From Chelatococcus sambhunathii (GTDB taxonomy: Bacteria > Pseudomonadota > Alphaproteobacteria > Rhizobiales > Beijerinckiaceae): a stretch of 64,000 nt of DNA. A model generated the notes under the pieces. It was not told where the DNA came from and did not search any database. It worked only from the letters and a program-made list of their open reading frames with translations. Positions 1-10,305 of this stretch are shown piece by piece. Every line of letters starts with the position of its first letter. The stretch's first letter is position 1. The position numbers were made by a program, and so were the translations under genes. Location: the NCBI RefSeq assembly GCF_001418005.1, contig NZ_LIOL01000004.1:362135-426134 (forward strand). The letters run 5' to 3'.

Positions 1-2
1 CG

Positions 3-2549
3 CAGAAGTGGATCGACGTGCAGCGCGAGGAGTTCAAGCGCCTCGGCATCGAGGGCGACTGGGCGCATCCCTATCTCACCATGGCCTATCCGGCCGAGGC
101 GCAGATCGCCCGCGAACTGATGAAGTTCGCGGCGAGCGGCCAGCTCTATCGCGGCTCCAAGCCCGTCATGTGGTCGATCGTCGAGCGCACGGCGCTCGCC
201 GAGGCGGAGGTGGAGTATCAGGAGCACACCTCGCCGACCATCTACGTCAAGTTCCCGGTCAAGGCTCGCTCGGGCACGCCACTCGACGGCGCCTCCGTCA
301 TCATCTGGACGACGACGCCCTGGACCATCCCGGGCAACCGCGCCATCGCCTATGCCGACGACATCGCCTACGGCCTCTACGAGGTCAGCGACGCTCCGGC
401 CGGCAACTGGGCGGTGAAGGGCGAGCGCTACGTGCTCGCCGACAAGCTCGCCGACGAGGTCATGAAGGCAGCGCGCGTCGAGCGCTGGCACCGCATCGCC
501 GCCGTCGCGCCAAAGGACCTTGCCGGCCTCCTGTGCGCCCATCCGCTCGCCGGCCAGGGCTATGACTTCGGCGTGCCGCTCCTTGCCGGCGACTTCGTGA
601 CCGACGACGCCGGCACGGGCTTCGTGCACACCGCACCCGGGCACGGCGCCGACGACTACAACCTTTGGGCGACGCACAAGGCCGCCTTCGCCGCCGCCGG
701 CACGCCGGACGTGCCGCACACGGTCGGGCCCGACGGAGCCTATTATCCGCACGTGCCGCTCTTTGCCGGCGCCCGGGTGCTCGATGACAAGGGCCGCGAG
801 GGCGATGCCAACGAGCGCGTCATCAAGGCCCTGATCGAGACCGGCAAGCTCGCCGCGCGAGGCCGTCTCAAGCACCAGTACCCGCATTCCTGGCGCTCCA
901 AGGCGCCGCTCATCTTCCGCAACACGCCGCAGTGGTTCATCGCCATGGACAAGCCGCTCGACGGGCCGGGCGATACGCTGCGCGCGCGGGCGCTGAAGGC
1001 CATCGCCGCCACGCAGTGGGTGCCACAGGCGGGCGAGAACCGCATCAACGGCATGATCGAGAATCGCCCGGACTGGGTCATCTCGCGCCAGCGCGCCTGG
1101 GGTGTACCGATCACGGTCTTCGTGCGAGAGGATGACAGCGGCAACGTTGTCGAACTCGCCCCCGGTCCCGGTTTCGCCGCGAGCGAGGAACTGTCCGCCC
1201 GCATCGCCGCCGCCTTCGAGGCGGAGGGGGCGGATGCCTGGTTCAGCGCCGACCCGCGCCGCTTCCTGGACGGCCTCGTCGACGATCCATCCGCCTGGAC
1301 GCCGGTGATGGACATCCTCGACGTGTGGTTCGATTCCGGCTCCACCCATGCCTTTACGCTCGAGGTGCGGCCGGACCTCAAAACCAGGCGCCGCGTCGAC
1401 GGCGGGCACGGCCGGGTGATGTATCTCGAGGGCTCGGACCAGCATCGTGGCTGGTTCCACTCCTCGCTGCTCGAGAGCTGCGGCACGCGCGGGCGCGCGC
1501 CATACGACGTCGTCGTCACGCACGGCTTCACGCTCGACGAGCAGGGCCGCAAGATGTCGAAGTCGCTCGGCAACACGGTCGCCCCGCAGGACGTCATCAA
1601 ACAGTTTGGCGCCGACATCCTGCGCCTGTGGACAGCCTCGGTCGACTATTGGGACGACCAGCGCATCGGCCCGGAGATCCTGAAGAGCGTCGTCGACCAG
1701 TACCGCAAGCTGCGCAACACCATTCGCTGGATGCTCGGCACGCTGCACCATTTCGACGCGCGCGAGCTCGTGACGACGAACCGCATGCCGGAGCTGGAGC
1801 GACTGATGCTGCACCGGCTCTGCGAGCTCGACGGCGAGGTGCGCAAGGCCTATGCCGCCTACGACTACAAGCGCGTCGTCGCCCTGCTCGCGGCCTTCAT
1901 GACGTCGGATCTGTCCGCCTTCTATTTCGACGTGCGCAAGGACGCGCTCTATTGCGACCCGGCGTCGAGCCTGACGCGCCGCAGCGCGCTGACGGTCATC
2001 GACCAGCTCTTCCGCTGCGTCGTGACGTGGCTTGCGCCGGTCCTCGTCTTCACCGCGGAGGAGGCCTGGCTCGCCCGCTTCGGCAGCGATGCGGGCTCGG
2101 TGCATCTGGAGCAGTTCCCGATCATCCCGCCCGAATGGCGCGACGACGAGCTCGCAAGCCGCTGGGCGAGGATCCGGCGCGTGCGCCGCGTCGTCACCGG
2201 CGCGCTCGAGATCGAGCGGGCCCAGAAGCGCATCGGCTCGAGCCTCGAGGCGGCGCCCGTCGTGCATGTGACGGACCCCGAGCTGCGCCGGCTTCTGGGC
2301 GATGTCGACTTCGCCGAAATCTGCATCACATCCGCCATCACCGTTACGGACGGCGAGGGTCCGGCGGAGGCCTTCCGGCTGGACGACGTACCCGGCGCCG
2401 CCGTGGTGCCGGCAAAGGCGCAGGGGCGCAAGTGCGCCCGCTCGTGGAAGATCTCGCCCGACGTCGGCAAGGATGCCGACTATCCGGACGTGACGCCGCG
2501 CGATGCCGCGGCGCTGCGCGAGTGGGATGCCCGTCACAAGGCCGCCTGA
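3..2549 (+). CDS. ileS: Isoleucyl-tRNA synthetase, 3' part (5' end outside window)
   Basis: Class I aminoacyl-tRNA synthetase that charges tRNA-Ile in the cytoplasm. The frame is open from base 3, so the true start lies upstream; 848 residues remain and roughly 100-150 N-terminal residues (including the HIGH motif) are missing. Seen: the editing domain region, a [13 protein letters not shown] segment, and the KMSKS signature encoded at about 1551-1565. The C-terminal zinc knuckle looks degraded: the usual KCARCW reads KCARSWK and the last CxxC pair is absent near the end ([14 protein letters not shown]). lspA follows 3 bp after the stop, so the two are probably co-transcribed, an arrangement common in proteobacteria. 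Confidence 0.97.
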   Translation, partial: QKWIDVQREEFKRLGIEGDWAHPYLTMAYPAEAQIARELMKFAASGQLYRGSKPVMWSIVERTALAEAEVEYQEHTSPTIYVKFPVKARSGTPLDGASVIIWTTTPWTIPGNRAIAYADDIAYGLYEVSDAPAGNWAVKGERYVLADKLADEVMKAARVERWHRIAAVAPKDLAGLLCAHPLAGQGYDFGVPLLAGDFVTDDAGTGFVHTAPGHGADDYNLWATHKAAFAAAGTPDVPHTVGPDGAYYPHVPLFAGARVLDDKGREGDANERVIKALIETGKLAARGRLKHQYPHSWRSKAPLIFRNTPQWFIAMDKPLDGPGDTLRARALKAIAATQWVPQAGENRINGMIENRPDWVISRQRAWGVPITVFVREDDSGNVVELAPGPGFAASEELSARIAAAFEAEGADAWFSADPRRFLDGLVDDPSAWTPVMDILDVWFDSGSTHAFTLEVRPDLKTRRRVDGGHGRVMYLEGSDQHRGWFHSSLLESCGTRGRAPYDVVVTHGFTLDEQGRKMSKSLGNTVAPQDVIKQFGADILRLWTASVDYWDDQRIGPEILKSVVDQYRKLRNTIRWMLGTLHHFDARELVTTNRMPELERLMLHRLCELDGEVRKAYAAYDYKRVVALLAAFMTSDLSAFYFDVRKDALYCDPASSLTRRSALTVIDQLFRCVVTWLAPVLVFTAEEAWLARFGSDAGSVHLEQFPIIPPEWRDDELASRWARIRRVRRVVTGALEIERAQKRIGSSLEAAPVVHVTDPELRRLLGDVDFAEICITSAITVTDGEGPAEAFRLDDVPGAAVVPAKAQGRKCARSWKISPDVGKDADYPDVTPRDAAALREWDARHKAA

Positions 2550-2552
2550 CGC

Positions 2553-3047
2553 ATGACGCACACCCGGTCCGGCTTCCTCATCGCGCTCATCACGCTGGCG
2601 CTCGATCAGGCGACGAAACTCTGGCTCTATTTCGTCGCCGAGATCACGACCTGGACCGAGCCGGTCGTGCTCGCGCCCTTCGTGTCGCTGACGCTGGTCT
2701 GGAACCGGGGCATCTCCTATGGCCTCTTCCAGCAGTCGAGCGAGGCCGGCCGTTGGGCGCTGATCGTCCTGTCCTTCGCGGCGGCGGTCGGCCTGTCGGT
2801 CTGGCTGACGCGCGGCGTACACCGGGCGATAGCGGTCGGGCTCGGCCTCCTCATCGGCGGAGCGGTCGGCAATGCCATCGACCGGTTGATCTATGGCGCG
2901 GTGCTCGACTTCGTGCATCTGCACGCGGGCTCCTTCAGCTGGTATGTGTTCAATGTCGCCGATGCGGCGATCGTTGCGGGCGTGGTGCTCCTTCTGTATG
3001 ACTCCTTCTTCCTCGAGCGCAGGCGCTCGGCCGCGCCGCGCGGCTGA
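2553..3047 (+). CDS. lspA: Lipoprotein signal peptidase (signal peptidase II)
   Basis: Inner-membrane aspartyl protease that removes the signal peptide from prolipoproteins after lipid attachment. The 164-residue length is normal for LspA, with four hydrophobic segments. Both catalytic aspartate motifs are visible: GNAIDRLIYG and FNVADAAIV. The ATG lies 3 bp after the ileS stop, indicating translational coupling. A long N-terminal extension is absent, so this start is well supported. Confidence 0.96.
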   Translation: MTHTRSGFLIALITLALDQATKLWLYFVAEITTWTEPVVLAPFVSLTLVWNRGISYGLFQQSSEAGRWALIVLSFAAAVGLSVWLTRGVHRAIAVGLGLLIGGAVGNAIDRLIYGAVLDFVHLHAGSFSWYVFNVADAAIVAGVVLLLYDSFFLERRRSAAPRG

Positions 3048-3150
3048 CGGCCCGCCTCGCGCCGGCGCTGCGCCTCACTATCGCCGCACCGGTCGCAGAA
3101 ACGTGGCGTACCGGCACGAGAACGCCGGTTGTTGTTGATGGGATAGGATC

Positions 3151-3870
3151 ATGACGCGAAACGACGTGACGTCCGGCCTCGCCAAGCCCGGCCTCATGAA
3201 GGCGGGGCTCCTGGCCGCCATCGCCGCATTCGCGTTTGCCCTTGCCCACCCGGGGCCGGCGCAGGCGCAGGACGAGAGCGGCGTTTTCATGAAGAACCTG
3301 CTCGGCTCGCTCGGCATCATCGAAGGCGAAAAAGACGCGATCATCTATCGCGAGCGTGCGCCCCTCGTCGTGCCGCCGTCGACGAATGTGCTGCCGCCGC
3401 CGCGCGATGGCGAGCGGCTGACGGCCAATCCCGCCTGGCCAAAGGATCCCGACGTCACCAAGGCACGGGAAGCCGCTGCTGCGGCGCGCCGGCCGGTGCC
3501 TGTGCGCAATGACCAGATGGTGTCGCAGGGCGGCCGAATGTCGAGCCAGGAGTTGCTCGCCGTCCGTGGCACGGGTGCGAACAGCGCGCCGCAGCCGATT
3601 GCAAATCCGTGCTACGGTGACAACTGCCGCGAGACGCACTGGGTCAATCCGAACCAGCTGCGCTACTCCAACGGCCGCAATCCCGACGCGCCGCCGATCG
3701 CCTACGGCCAGGAGCCGCAGCGCCAGGCGCTGACGGAGCCGCCGGCCGGATACCGCCTGCCCTCGCCCGAGGCCCCCATCGGCAAGGGCCAGCGCGCCCC
3801 CGCCACCTCCGCGCCCGAGGACGGCGATCCGCGCGGCTTCATCAATCAGGAAGCGCGCCGCAACCGGTGA
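3151..3870 (+). CDS. Exported hypothetical protein, Pro/Ala-rich
   Basis: 239 residues. An AGGA ribosome-binding site precedes the ATG. A hydrophobic segment at residues 17-37 ends in ...PAQAQD, a good signal-peptidase I site, so the product is probably periplasmic or surface-exposed. The mature part begins with a short conserved-looking stretch (FMKNLLGSLGIIEGEKDAIIYRER, residues about 48-71) and continues as low-complexity, proline-rich sequence with one CYGDNCRETHW cysteine pair. Proteins of this type sit between lspA and M16 peptidase genes in several Rhizobiales, to my knowledge without a known function. I assign no activity. Confidence 0.85.
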   Translation: MTRNDVTSGLAKPGLMKAGLLAAIAAFAFALAHPGPAQAQDESGVFMKNLLGSLGIIEGEKDAIIYRERAPLVVPPSTNVLPPPRDGERLTANPAWPKDPDVTKAREAAAAARRPVPVRNDQMVSQGGRMSSQELLAVRGTGANSAPQPIANPCYGDNCRETHWVNPNQLRYSNGRNPDAPPIAYGQEPQRQALTEPPAGYRLPSPEAPIGKGQRAPATSAPEDGDPRGFINQEARRNR

Positions 3871-4027
3871 CAAGCGCGCGCCTGCAACCCATGTCCCAGG
3901 GCGTAGGCCGCGCACGGCCGGCCCCCGGATCGTCCGGCACAGGGCTTGCCGCGCCGGCTGTTGTATGCAGCCGGCGCGCCGCTTTCCAGCGGCCCATCCG
4001 TCCCAGGCGCTCCGACCGGAAAACACC

Positions 4028-5356
4028 ATGACAGACACCCCTCCCGCCGACCTCACGCCCACCGCGACCCGGCATCAGGTGCCGGAGGGCGCAGCCGCGC
4101 AGACCCACACCTTCCGCCTCGACAATGGGCTCGACGTTGTCGTCATTCCGGATCGGCGGGTGCCTGTCGTCACCCACATGGTCTGGTATCGCAACGGCTC
4201 TGCGGATGACCCGGCCGGCAAGTCCGGCATCGCCCACTTCCTCGAGCATCTGATGTTCAAGGGAACGGCGAAACATCCCGCCGGGGAGTTCTCCAAGGTC
4301 GTCGCCGCCCTCGGCGGGCAGGAAAACGCTTTCACCTCCTACGACTACACGGCCTATTTCCAGCGCGTTGCCAAGGAGCACCTCGGCACGATGATGGAAT
4401 TCGAGGCCGATCGCATGACCGGCCTCGTGCTCAGCGACGATGTCGTCGATCCCGAGCGCGATGTGGTGCTGGAGGAACGGCGCATGCGCGTCGAGACCGA
4501 CCCCTCCGCTCAGCTCGGCGAGGCGATGGAGGCGGCGCTCTACGTGCACCACCCGTACGGCACGCCCATCATCGGCTGGATGCACGAGATCGAGAATCTC
4601 AGCCGCGCCGATGCGCTCGCCTATTACGAGCGTTTCTACACACCAGAGAATGCCATCCTTGTCGTCGCTGGCGATGTCGAGGCGCAGGAGGTACGCGCAC
4701 TCGCCGAGAAGACCTACGGCAAGGTCAAGCCGCGCGGCACGCGGCCCCAGCGGCAGCGTCCGCGCGAGCCGGAACCGCGGGCCCTGCGCAAGGTGACTGT
4801 GGCCGATCCCAAGGTCGAACAGCCCTACGTGCAGCGCGCCTATCTCGTGCCGTCCGCCCGCACGCAGACGGGCAGCGAGGCCTATGCGCTCGACGTGCTC
4901 GCCGAGATCCTCGGCGGCGGCGCGACATCGGTGCTCTACCGCGAACTCGTGATGAAGCGCGACATCGCGGTGTCCGCCGGCGCCTACTACCTGTCCGGGA
5001 TGCTGGATGACAGCCGCTTCCTCGTCTATGCGGTGCCCAAGCCCGATATCTCCCTCGATAGGCTGGACGAGGCGCTCGATGGCGTCCTCGCCGATTTTCT
5101 TGCCCGCGGCGTCGAGCCGGCGGAGCTCGCGAGTGCCAAGACCCGCCTCATCGCCGAGATGGTCTATGCCGCTGACAACCAGGCCCATCTCGCCCGCATC
5201 TACGGGGCGGCGCTCGCCGTCGGCGAAACGGTGGAGGAGGTCGATGCCTGGCCCGCCCGCATCGAGGCCGTGACGGCCGAGGAGGTCGTGGACGCGGCCC
5301 GCAAATTCCTCATCGCGCGCCGTGCCGTCATCGGCCATCTCGCTCACGCCGATTGA
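4028..5356 (+). CDS. M16 family zinc metallopeptidase (catalytic subunit)
   Basis: Pitrilysin/insulinase-family peptidase, 442 residues from the ATG at 4028; an in-frame upstream start at 3965 would add 21 residues that look non-coding. The zinc motif HFLEH is at residues 70-74 and the downstream metal-ligand glutamate region follows (EERRMRVETDPSAQ), so this subunit should be active. C-terminal M16_C repeats have the LGGGATSVLYRELV signature. No convincing signal peptide is visible, although many such pairs act in the periplasm. It is followed 38 bp later by an inactive paralogue; such pairs form heterodimers in which the second subunit shapes the cavity. Confidence 0.92.
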   Translation: MTDTPPADLTPTATRHQVPEGAAAQTHTFRLDNGLDVVVIPDRRVPVVTHMVWYRNGSADDPAGKSGIAHFLEHLMFKGTAKHPAGEFSKVVAALGGQENAFTSYDYTAYFQRVAKEHLGTMMEFEADRMTGLVLSDDVVDPERDVVLEERRMRVETDPSAQLGEAMEAALYVHHPYGTPIIGWMHEIENLSRADALAYYERFYTPENAILVVAGDVEAQEVRALAEKTYGKVKPRGTRPQRQRPREPEPRALRKVTVADPKVEQPYVQRAYLVPSARTQTGSEAYALDVLAEILGGGATSVLYRELVMKRDIAVSAGAYYLSGMLDDSRFLVYAVPKPDISLDRLDEALDGVLADFLARGVEPAELASAKTRLIAEMVYAADNQAHLARIYGAALAVGETVEEVDAWPARIEAVTAEEVVDAARKFLIARRAVIGHLAHAD

Positions 5357-5394
5357 TTCGTCGTCCACCGACCCCTGTTTCGACTGGATCCGCC

Positions 5395-6687
5395 ATGACA
5401 ACGAGTGCCGTCACGACGATCGCCGAGAAGTCTTCCCGGGCGACGCATCGGGTGCAGCGCGTCGTATCCCCCGGCGGGATCGAGGCCTGGCTGGTCGAGG
5501 AGCATGCCGTGCCCCTGGTGGCGCTTGAGTTCGCCTTTCTCGGCGGCACCGCCCAGGATGGCGCAGGCAAGGGCGGCACGGCGACGATGCTCGCCGGCCT
5601 GCTTGACGAGGGCGCCGGCCCGCACGATTCCGCCGCCTTCCAGCAGATGCTCGCGGACCGGGCCATCGAGCTGCGTTTCTACGCCGACCGGGACACCCTG
5701 CGCGGCTCGCTGAAAACCCTGCGCCGCAATGCGGACGAGGCCTTCGACCTGCTCAGGCTCGCCGTCTGCGAGCCGCGCTTCGACACCGATGCCATCGCCC
5801 GCGTCAGGGCGCAGGTGGAGGCAGGCCTGCGCCATGTCCTGAAGGATCCCGATGCCATCTCGCAGGAGCAGTTCTTCCGCCACGCCTTCCCGGACCATCC
5901 CTACGGGCGCCCGCCCCAGGGCACGCTCGCGGAGGTGCCAGCGATCACGCGCGACGATGTCACGGCCATGCGCGACGCTACCATGGCGCGGTCCAACCTC
6001 TTCGTCACGGCCGTGGGTGCCATTGATGCGCAGACGCTTGCCGCGCGGCTCGACGACGTCTTCGGCACCTTGCCCGCGACCGCCGGGGTCATGCCGCCGG
6101 CGGACATGCCGCCGGCAACGGCGGCTGCGCCCGTCGTCGTCGACCTCGACGTACCGCAGTCGGTGATCCGGTTCGGCGGGCCGGGTGTTGCACGCCGCGA
6201 TGCGGATTATCTGCCCGCCTATGTCCTAAACCACATCCTGGGCGGCGGTGCCTTCACCTCGCGTCTCTTTCAGGAGGTGCGCGAGAAGCGCGGCCTCGCC
6301 TATGGCGTCCACACGGCCTTGCTGCCGCTGCGCAACAGCGCCCTCTTCACCGGCTCGACGGCGACCAAGAACGAGCGCGCCGCCGAATCGCTGTCCGTGA
6401 TCCGCGCCGAGATCGCGGACCTCCTTGCCAAGGGGCCGGGTGAAGACGAGCTCGAAAAGGCGAGGCAGTTCCTCATCGGCTCCTATGCACTGCACTTCGA
6501 CACCTCGACGAAGATCGCGCGGCAATTGCTGCAGATCGCTATCGACAGCCTCGGCATCGACTATATCGACCGGCGCAATGCCCTCGTTGCAGCCGTCACC
6601 ATGGCCGACGTGCGCCGCGCGGCGGAGCGCCTGTTTGCGGGCGGCGAGATGCTTGTGGTCGCCGTGGGCCGGCCCGAAGGGCTGTAG
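5395..6687 (+). CDS. M16 family peptidase-like protein, inactive partner
   Basis: 430 residues from the ATG at 5395 (an in-frame start at 5353 also exists). It aligns over its length with the preceding M16 peptidase, including GGGAFTSRLFQEVREKRGLAYG in the C-terminal domain. At the place of the HxxEH motif it reads GKGGTATMLAGL, so the zinc-binding site is missing. This is the usual situation for the second member of alphaproteobacterial M16 pairs: it probably contributes an Arg/Tyr substrate-binding site to a heterodimer. Same operon as the catalytic subunit. Confidence 0.9.
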   Translation: MTTSAVTTIAEKSSRATHRVQRVVSPGGIEAWLVEEHAVPLVALEFAFLGGTAQDGAGKGGTATMLAGLLDEGAGPHDSAAFQQMLADRAIELRFYADRDTLRGSLKTLRRNADEAFDLLRLAVCEPRFDTDAIARVRAQVEAGLRHVLKDPDAISQEQFFRHAFPDHPYGRPPQGTLAEVPAITRDDVTAMRDATMARSNLFVTAVGAIDAQTLAARLDDVFGTLPATAGVMPPADMPPATAAAPVVVDLDVPQSVIRFGGPGVARRDADYLPAYVLNHILGGGAFTSRLFQEVREKRGLAYGVHTALLPLRNSALFTGSTATKNERAAESLSVIRAEIADLLAKGPGEDELEKARQFLIGSYALHFDTSTKIARQLLQIAIDSLGIDYIDRRNALVAAVTMADVRRAAERLFAGGEMLVVAVGRPEGL

Positions 6688-6702
6688 AGGGCGTTGCCCT
6701 TT
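6688..6702 (+). terminator. Small hairpin just after the M16 pair
   Basis: AGGGC-GTT-GCCCT, a 5-bp stem followed by TT, begins at the base after the second M16 stop. It is weak but well placed. A second, longer hairpin (GCCGGGCG-CCCAA-CGCCCGGC) lies at 6805-6825 before pgi. Confidence 0.3.
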
Positions 6703-6862
6703 CGAGGGGGCGCCCTTGCCCCGGTCTGCCGCGCAAGGGTGCCGAGCACCGGTAGCCCGACGCAGCCGGGCACATTATGGTCGCCTTCATGCCTGATGAG
6801 TCTCGCCGGGCGCCCAACGCCCGGCCGACCCGTCCCAAGAGCCGTGTCATGAGAGGCCTTCG

Positions 6863-8188
6863 ATGACCTTCACCCAGTCGATCGATCTTGCCCGCGCCAC
6901 CACCGTCGGCGGCAACGGCCTGCCGGATACAGCCATCGATGCGGCACTCGCCGCCGTCGAGACCGCCGCTGGCCGGCTCGCCAGCGAGTACCGGGCAGGT
7001 ACGCTGCCGCTCCTTTCCGTACCCGGTGAGACCGGAGACCTCGCGGCCATCCGCCAAGCCGGCGCGCGCCTCGCGGATGGGGCGAGCGACGTCGTCATCC
7101 TGGGCACCGGTGGCTCGAGTCTCGGCGGGCAGACGCTCGCCCAGCTCGCCGATTATGCCGTGCCGGGCCTCGGCCGCTTTGCCGACAAGCCACGCATCCA
7201 CTTCCTCGACAATCTCGATCCGCTCACCTTCGGCAGCCTCTTGGAGCGCCTGCCGCTCGCGACGACGCGCTTTGCCGCCGTCTCGAAGTCCGGCGGCACG
7301 GGCGAGACGCTGCTGCAGACCATGGCCGTGCTCTCGGCGCTCGACCGCGAGGGGTTGCGCTCGCGGGCCGGATCGCTGTTCGTCGGCCTGTCGGAGCCGC
7401 AGGTCGACGGCGGCAAGCGCAATGCCCTGCGCGCCCTGCTGGAGCCGGAGGGCGCGCCCTTCCTCGACCATCACACCGGCGTCGGCGGGCGCTATTCGGT
7501 GCTGACCAACGTCGGCCTCCTGCCGGCGGCGACCCTCGGCCTCGATATCGCCGCGATCCGCGCGGGCGCGGCCGAGGTGGTGGCGCCCTTCATCTCGGGC
7601 GGGGACGTGCGCGAGGCGCCGAGCGCCATCGGCGCGGCGCTCAACGTGGCGGCGACGCTCGAGGGCAAGGCCATCGCCGTCTTCATGGGCTATGCGGACC
7701 GGCTCGAGCGCTTCGCCCGCTGGTGGGTGCAGCTGTGGGCCGAGAGTCTCGGCAAGGACGGCAAGGGCACGCAGCCCGTCGCCGCGCTCGGGCCCGTCGA
7801 CCAGCACAGCCAGCAGCAGCTCTATCTCGCCGGCCCCAAGGACAAGCTCTTCACCGTCGTCACTACGGCCGCGCGCGGCCGTGGTCCGACAATCGACGCC
7901 GGGCTCGCGGAGCGGGCTGGCCAGGCCGATTTCGCCGGCAAGACCATCGGCGACCTTGTGGCGGCGCAGGGCATCGCCATGATAGACACCTTCGTGCGCA
8001 ACGGCTGCCCCGTCCGCCACATCCATGTCGACCGCATCGACGAGCGCACCATGGGTGCGCTGCTCATGCACTTCATGCTGGAGACGATCCTGACCGGCTT
8101 CGCGCTCGGCATCGACCCCTTCGACCAGCCGGCGGTGGAAGAGGCGAAAATCCTCGCCAAACGCTACCTCGCCGAGGGACGCGGCTAG
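6863..8188 (+). CDS. pgi: Glucose-6-phosphate isomerase
   Basis: Interconverts glucose-6-phosphate and fructose-6-phosphate in the cytoplasm. 441 residues, shorter than the roughly 550-residue enterobacterial form but normal for the short form found in many alphaproteobacteria. Phosphate-binding and active-site segments are visible: ILGTGGSSLGGQ near residue 75, SKSGGTGETL near 140, and the late GPVDQHSQQQL with the catalytic His region. A GAGAGG ribosome-binding site precedes the ATG. It is separated from the M16 pair by 175 bp containing hairpins, so it probably has its own promoter. Confidence 0.95.
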   Translation: MTFTQSIDLARATTVGGNGLPDTAIDAALAAVETAAGRLASEYRAGTLPLLSVPGETGDLAAIRQAGARLADGASDVVILGTGGSSLGGQTLAQLADYAVPGLGRFADKPRIHFLDNLDPLTFGSLLERLPLATTRFAAVSKSGGTGETLLQTMAVLSALDREGLRSRAGSLFVGLSEPQVDGGKRNALRALLEPEGAPFLDHHTGVGGRYSVLTNVGLLPAATLGLDIAAIRAGAAEVVAPFISGGDVREAPSAIGAALNVAATLEGKAIAVFMGYADRLERFARWWVQLWAESLGKDGKGTQPVAALGPVDQHSQQQLYLAGPKDKLFTVVTTAARGRGPTIDAGLAERAGQADFAGKTIGDLVAAQGIAMIDTFVRNGCPVRHIHVDRIDERTMGALLMHFMLETILTGFALGIDPFDQPAVEEAKILAKRYLAEGRG

Positions 8189-8219
8189 GGAGGGGCCCCT
8201 CCTCCCCACCAGGGGGAGG
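8189..8219 (+). terminator. GC-rich hairpins between pgi and mutL
   Basis: A GGAGGGGCCCCTCC palindrome starts directly at the pgi stop and is followed by CCTCCCC-ACCAG-GGGGAGG. There is no T-run, so it could be a Rho-assisted terminator or a remnant of the CCTCCC...GGGAGG intergenic repeats that also occur near 19.8 and 21.0 kb. Confidence 0.35.
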
Positions 8220-8267
8220 GGAGAACCGTGCCTTGTCGATGGACCAGAAGCGCAACGAAAGATCCCC

Positions 8268-10103
8268 ATGGCGGTGCGCCGTCTCGACCCCATCCTGATC
8301 GACCGCATTGCCGCTGGCGAAGTGATCGAGCGGCCGGCCGCGGCCGTGAAGGAACTCGTCGAGAACGCGCTCGATGCCGGAGCCGCGACCATCGAGGTGG
8401 TGATCGAGGCCGGCGGGCGGCGCCTCATCCGCGTCAGCGACGACGGCGCGGGCATGACGCGCGAGGACCTTGTCCTCGCCGTCGAGCGCCACGCCACCTC
8501 CAAGCTGCCGACCGGCGACCTCTTCGCCATCGCGACCCTCGGCTTCCGGGGCGAGGCGCTGCCGTCCATCGGCGCCGTCGCCCGCCTGTCGATCACGACG
8601 CGCCACCGGGACGAGCCGCACGGCTGGGAGATCGTGGTCGATGCCGGCGTCAAGCACGAGCCGCGGCCCGCCGCCGCCGTGCGCGGCACGCGCATCGAGG
8701 TCACCGGCCTCTTCGCCGCCACGCCGGCCCGCCTCAAGTTCCTCAAGACCGACAGGGCGGAGGCCCAGGCCGTCGCCGAGACGGTGAAGCGCCTCGCCAT
8801 GGCGCACCCCAACGTGCGCTTCGTGCTCGCCGGCGACAATCTCTCGCCGCTCGACCTGCCGGCGGAGGGGGATGACGCGGAGGCACGCCTCAGGCGCATC
8901 ACGCGCCTCATCGGCCCCGATTTCGCGCCCAACGCCCTGCCCGTCGCGGCGAGCCGCGAGGGCATCGACCTCGAGGGCTTCGTCAGCCTGCCGACCTACC
9001 ACCGCGGCACGGCGACGCATGTCCACACCACGGTCAACGGCCGGCCGGTGCGCGACAAGCTCATCCTCGGCGCTATCCGCGGGGCCTACATGGATTTCCT
9101 GCCGCGCGACCGGCACCCGGCACTGGCGCTCGCCATCACCTGCGATCCGCGCGCCGTCGACGTCAATGTGCACCCCGCCAAGACGGAGGTGCGCTTCCGC
9201 GACAGTGGCCTCGTGCGCGGCCTGGTCGTCGGCGCCTTGAAGGAGGCGCTCACGCGCGCCGGCCACCGGGCGACGACCACCGGGGGCCTGCGGACATTGG
9301 AGGCGGTGCGGCCCGCAGTCGGCCTACCGCCTGTCGGCGTGCTGCCGCGCGCTGTCCCCTCCCCCGCGCTGCAGCAGCGCGAGCCGGCCCCCGCCGCCTG
9401 GCGCGGCTGGCAGGCCCCGCTCGCCGGGCTCGACGAACCGGGACAGCCGACGCTGGGCGACCTCGCCGGGCCGTCCGCCGATGCGCGGGCGGATGCCATG
9501 ACGCCGGAGGCGGAAGCGCTGGCGCAGCCGCTCGGCGCCGCCCGCGCGCAACTGCACGAGAACTACATCATCGCGCAGACCCAAGACGGCGTTGTCATCG
9601 TCGACCAACACGCGGCGCACGAGCGGCTCGTCTACGAACGGCTTAAGCGCGAGCGCGCCGCCACGGGCATCACGCGGCAATTGCTCCTCATCCCCGAGAT
9701 CGTCGAGCTCGACCCCGTCGAGGCCGACAGGCTCATCGCCCATGCCGAGACGCTGGAGGCGCTCGGCCTCGTCGTCGAGGGCTTCGGCCACGGCGCCGTT
9801 GCCGTGCGCGAGGTGCCGGCGGCGCTCGCCGGCGGGGCGATCAAGCCGCTCGTTCGCGATGTCGCAGACGCCCTGACGGAATGGGGCGATGCGCGCGCGC
9901 TCGAAGAGCGCCTCGACCATGTGCTCGCCACCATGGCCTGCCACGGCTCGGTGCGCTCCGGCCGGAGGCTGCGCGCGGAGGAGATGAACGCCCTCCTGCG
10001 CGAGATGGAGGCGACCCCGCATTCCGGCCAGTGCAACCACGGCCGGCCGACCTATGTCGAGCTCAAGCTGGCCGATATCGAACGCCTCTTCGGCCGCCGC
10101 TGA
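8268..10103 (+). CDS. mutL: DNA mismatch repair protein MutL (endonuclease type)
   Basis: 611 residues. The N-terminal GHKL ATPase has ELVENALDAGA, DDGAGM and GFRGEALPSIG motifs. The C-terminal domain carries DQHAAHERLVYE, matching the DQHA(x)2E(x)4E metal-binding motif of nicking MutL proteins, plus ACHGSVRSG and QCNHGRPT (close to the usual CPHGRP). It therefore probably nicks the unrepaired strand directly, as in bacteria without MutH. The middle linker (about residues 340-410) is Pro/Ala-rich. The start at 8268 puts the conserved IDRIAAGEVIERP segment near residue 10, as expected. Confidence 0.97.
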   Translation: MAVRRLDPILIDRIAAGEVIERPAAAVKELVENALDAGAATIEVVIEAGGRRLIRVSDDGAGMTREDLVLAVERHATSKLPTGDLFAIATLGFRGEALPSIGAVARLSITTRHRDEPHGWEIVVDAGVKHEPRPAAAVRGTRIEVTGLFAATPARLKFLKTDRAEAQAVAETVKRLAMAHPNVRFVLAGDNLSPLDLPAEGDDAEARLRRITRLIGPDFAPNALPVAASREGIDLEGFVSLPTYHRGTATHVHTTVNGRPVRDKLILGAIRGAYMDFLPRDRHPALALAITCDPRAVDVNVHPAKTEVRFRDSGLVRGLVVGALKEALTRAGHRATTTGGLRTLEAVRPAVGLPPVGVLPRAVPSPALQQREPAPAAWRGWQAPLAGLDEPGQPTLGDLAGPSADARADAMTPEAEALAQPLGAARAQLHENYIIAQTQDGVVIVDQHAAHERLVYERLKRERAATGITRQLLLIPEIVELDPVEADRLIAHAETLEALGLVVEGFGHGAVAVREVPAALAGGAIKPLVRDVADALTEWGDARALEERLDHVLATMACHGSVRSGRRLRAEEMNALLREMEATPHSGQCNHGRPTYVELKLADIERLFGRR

Positions 10104-10305
10104 GCACAATCGGCTTCCATCGCAGTGACGGCACCGGTCCCGCCGGGGCCTGCCGTCGGTCCCCGCCTCGCGTGCACGACCGGCAACGCCGCAACATCGA
10201 TCGGCGGCCTGCGGCCTTATCCAGCCCCATCCGCATTCACCGGTCCCTGGCGCAGGGACGATCGTTCGCCGATCCTCCGACATCTCGCACGCCAGCTCCC
10301 CGATG

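Noticed and set aside
3842..5401. Long minus-strand frame opposite the M16 peptidase
   Set aside because: Typical antisense shadow in high-GC DNA; the plus strand encodes a conserved peptidase.
6596..8965. 789-residue minus-strand frame over pgi and mutL
   Set aside because: Low-complexity antisense of two conserved genes.
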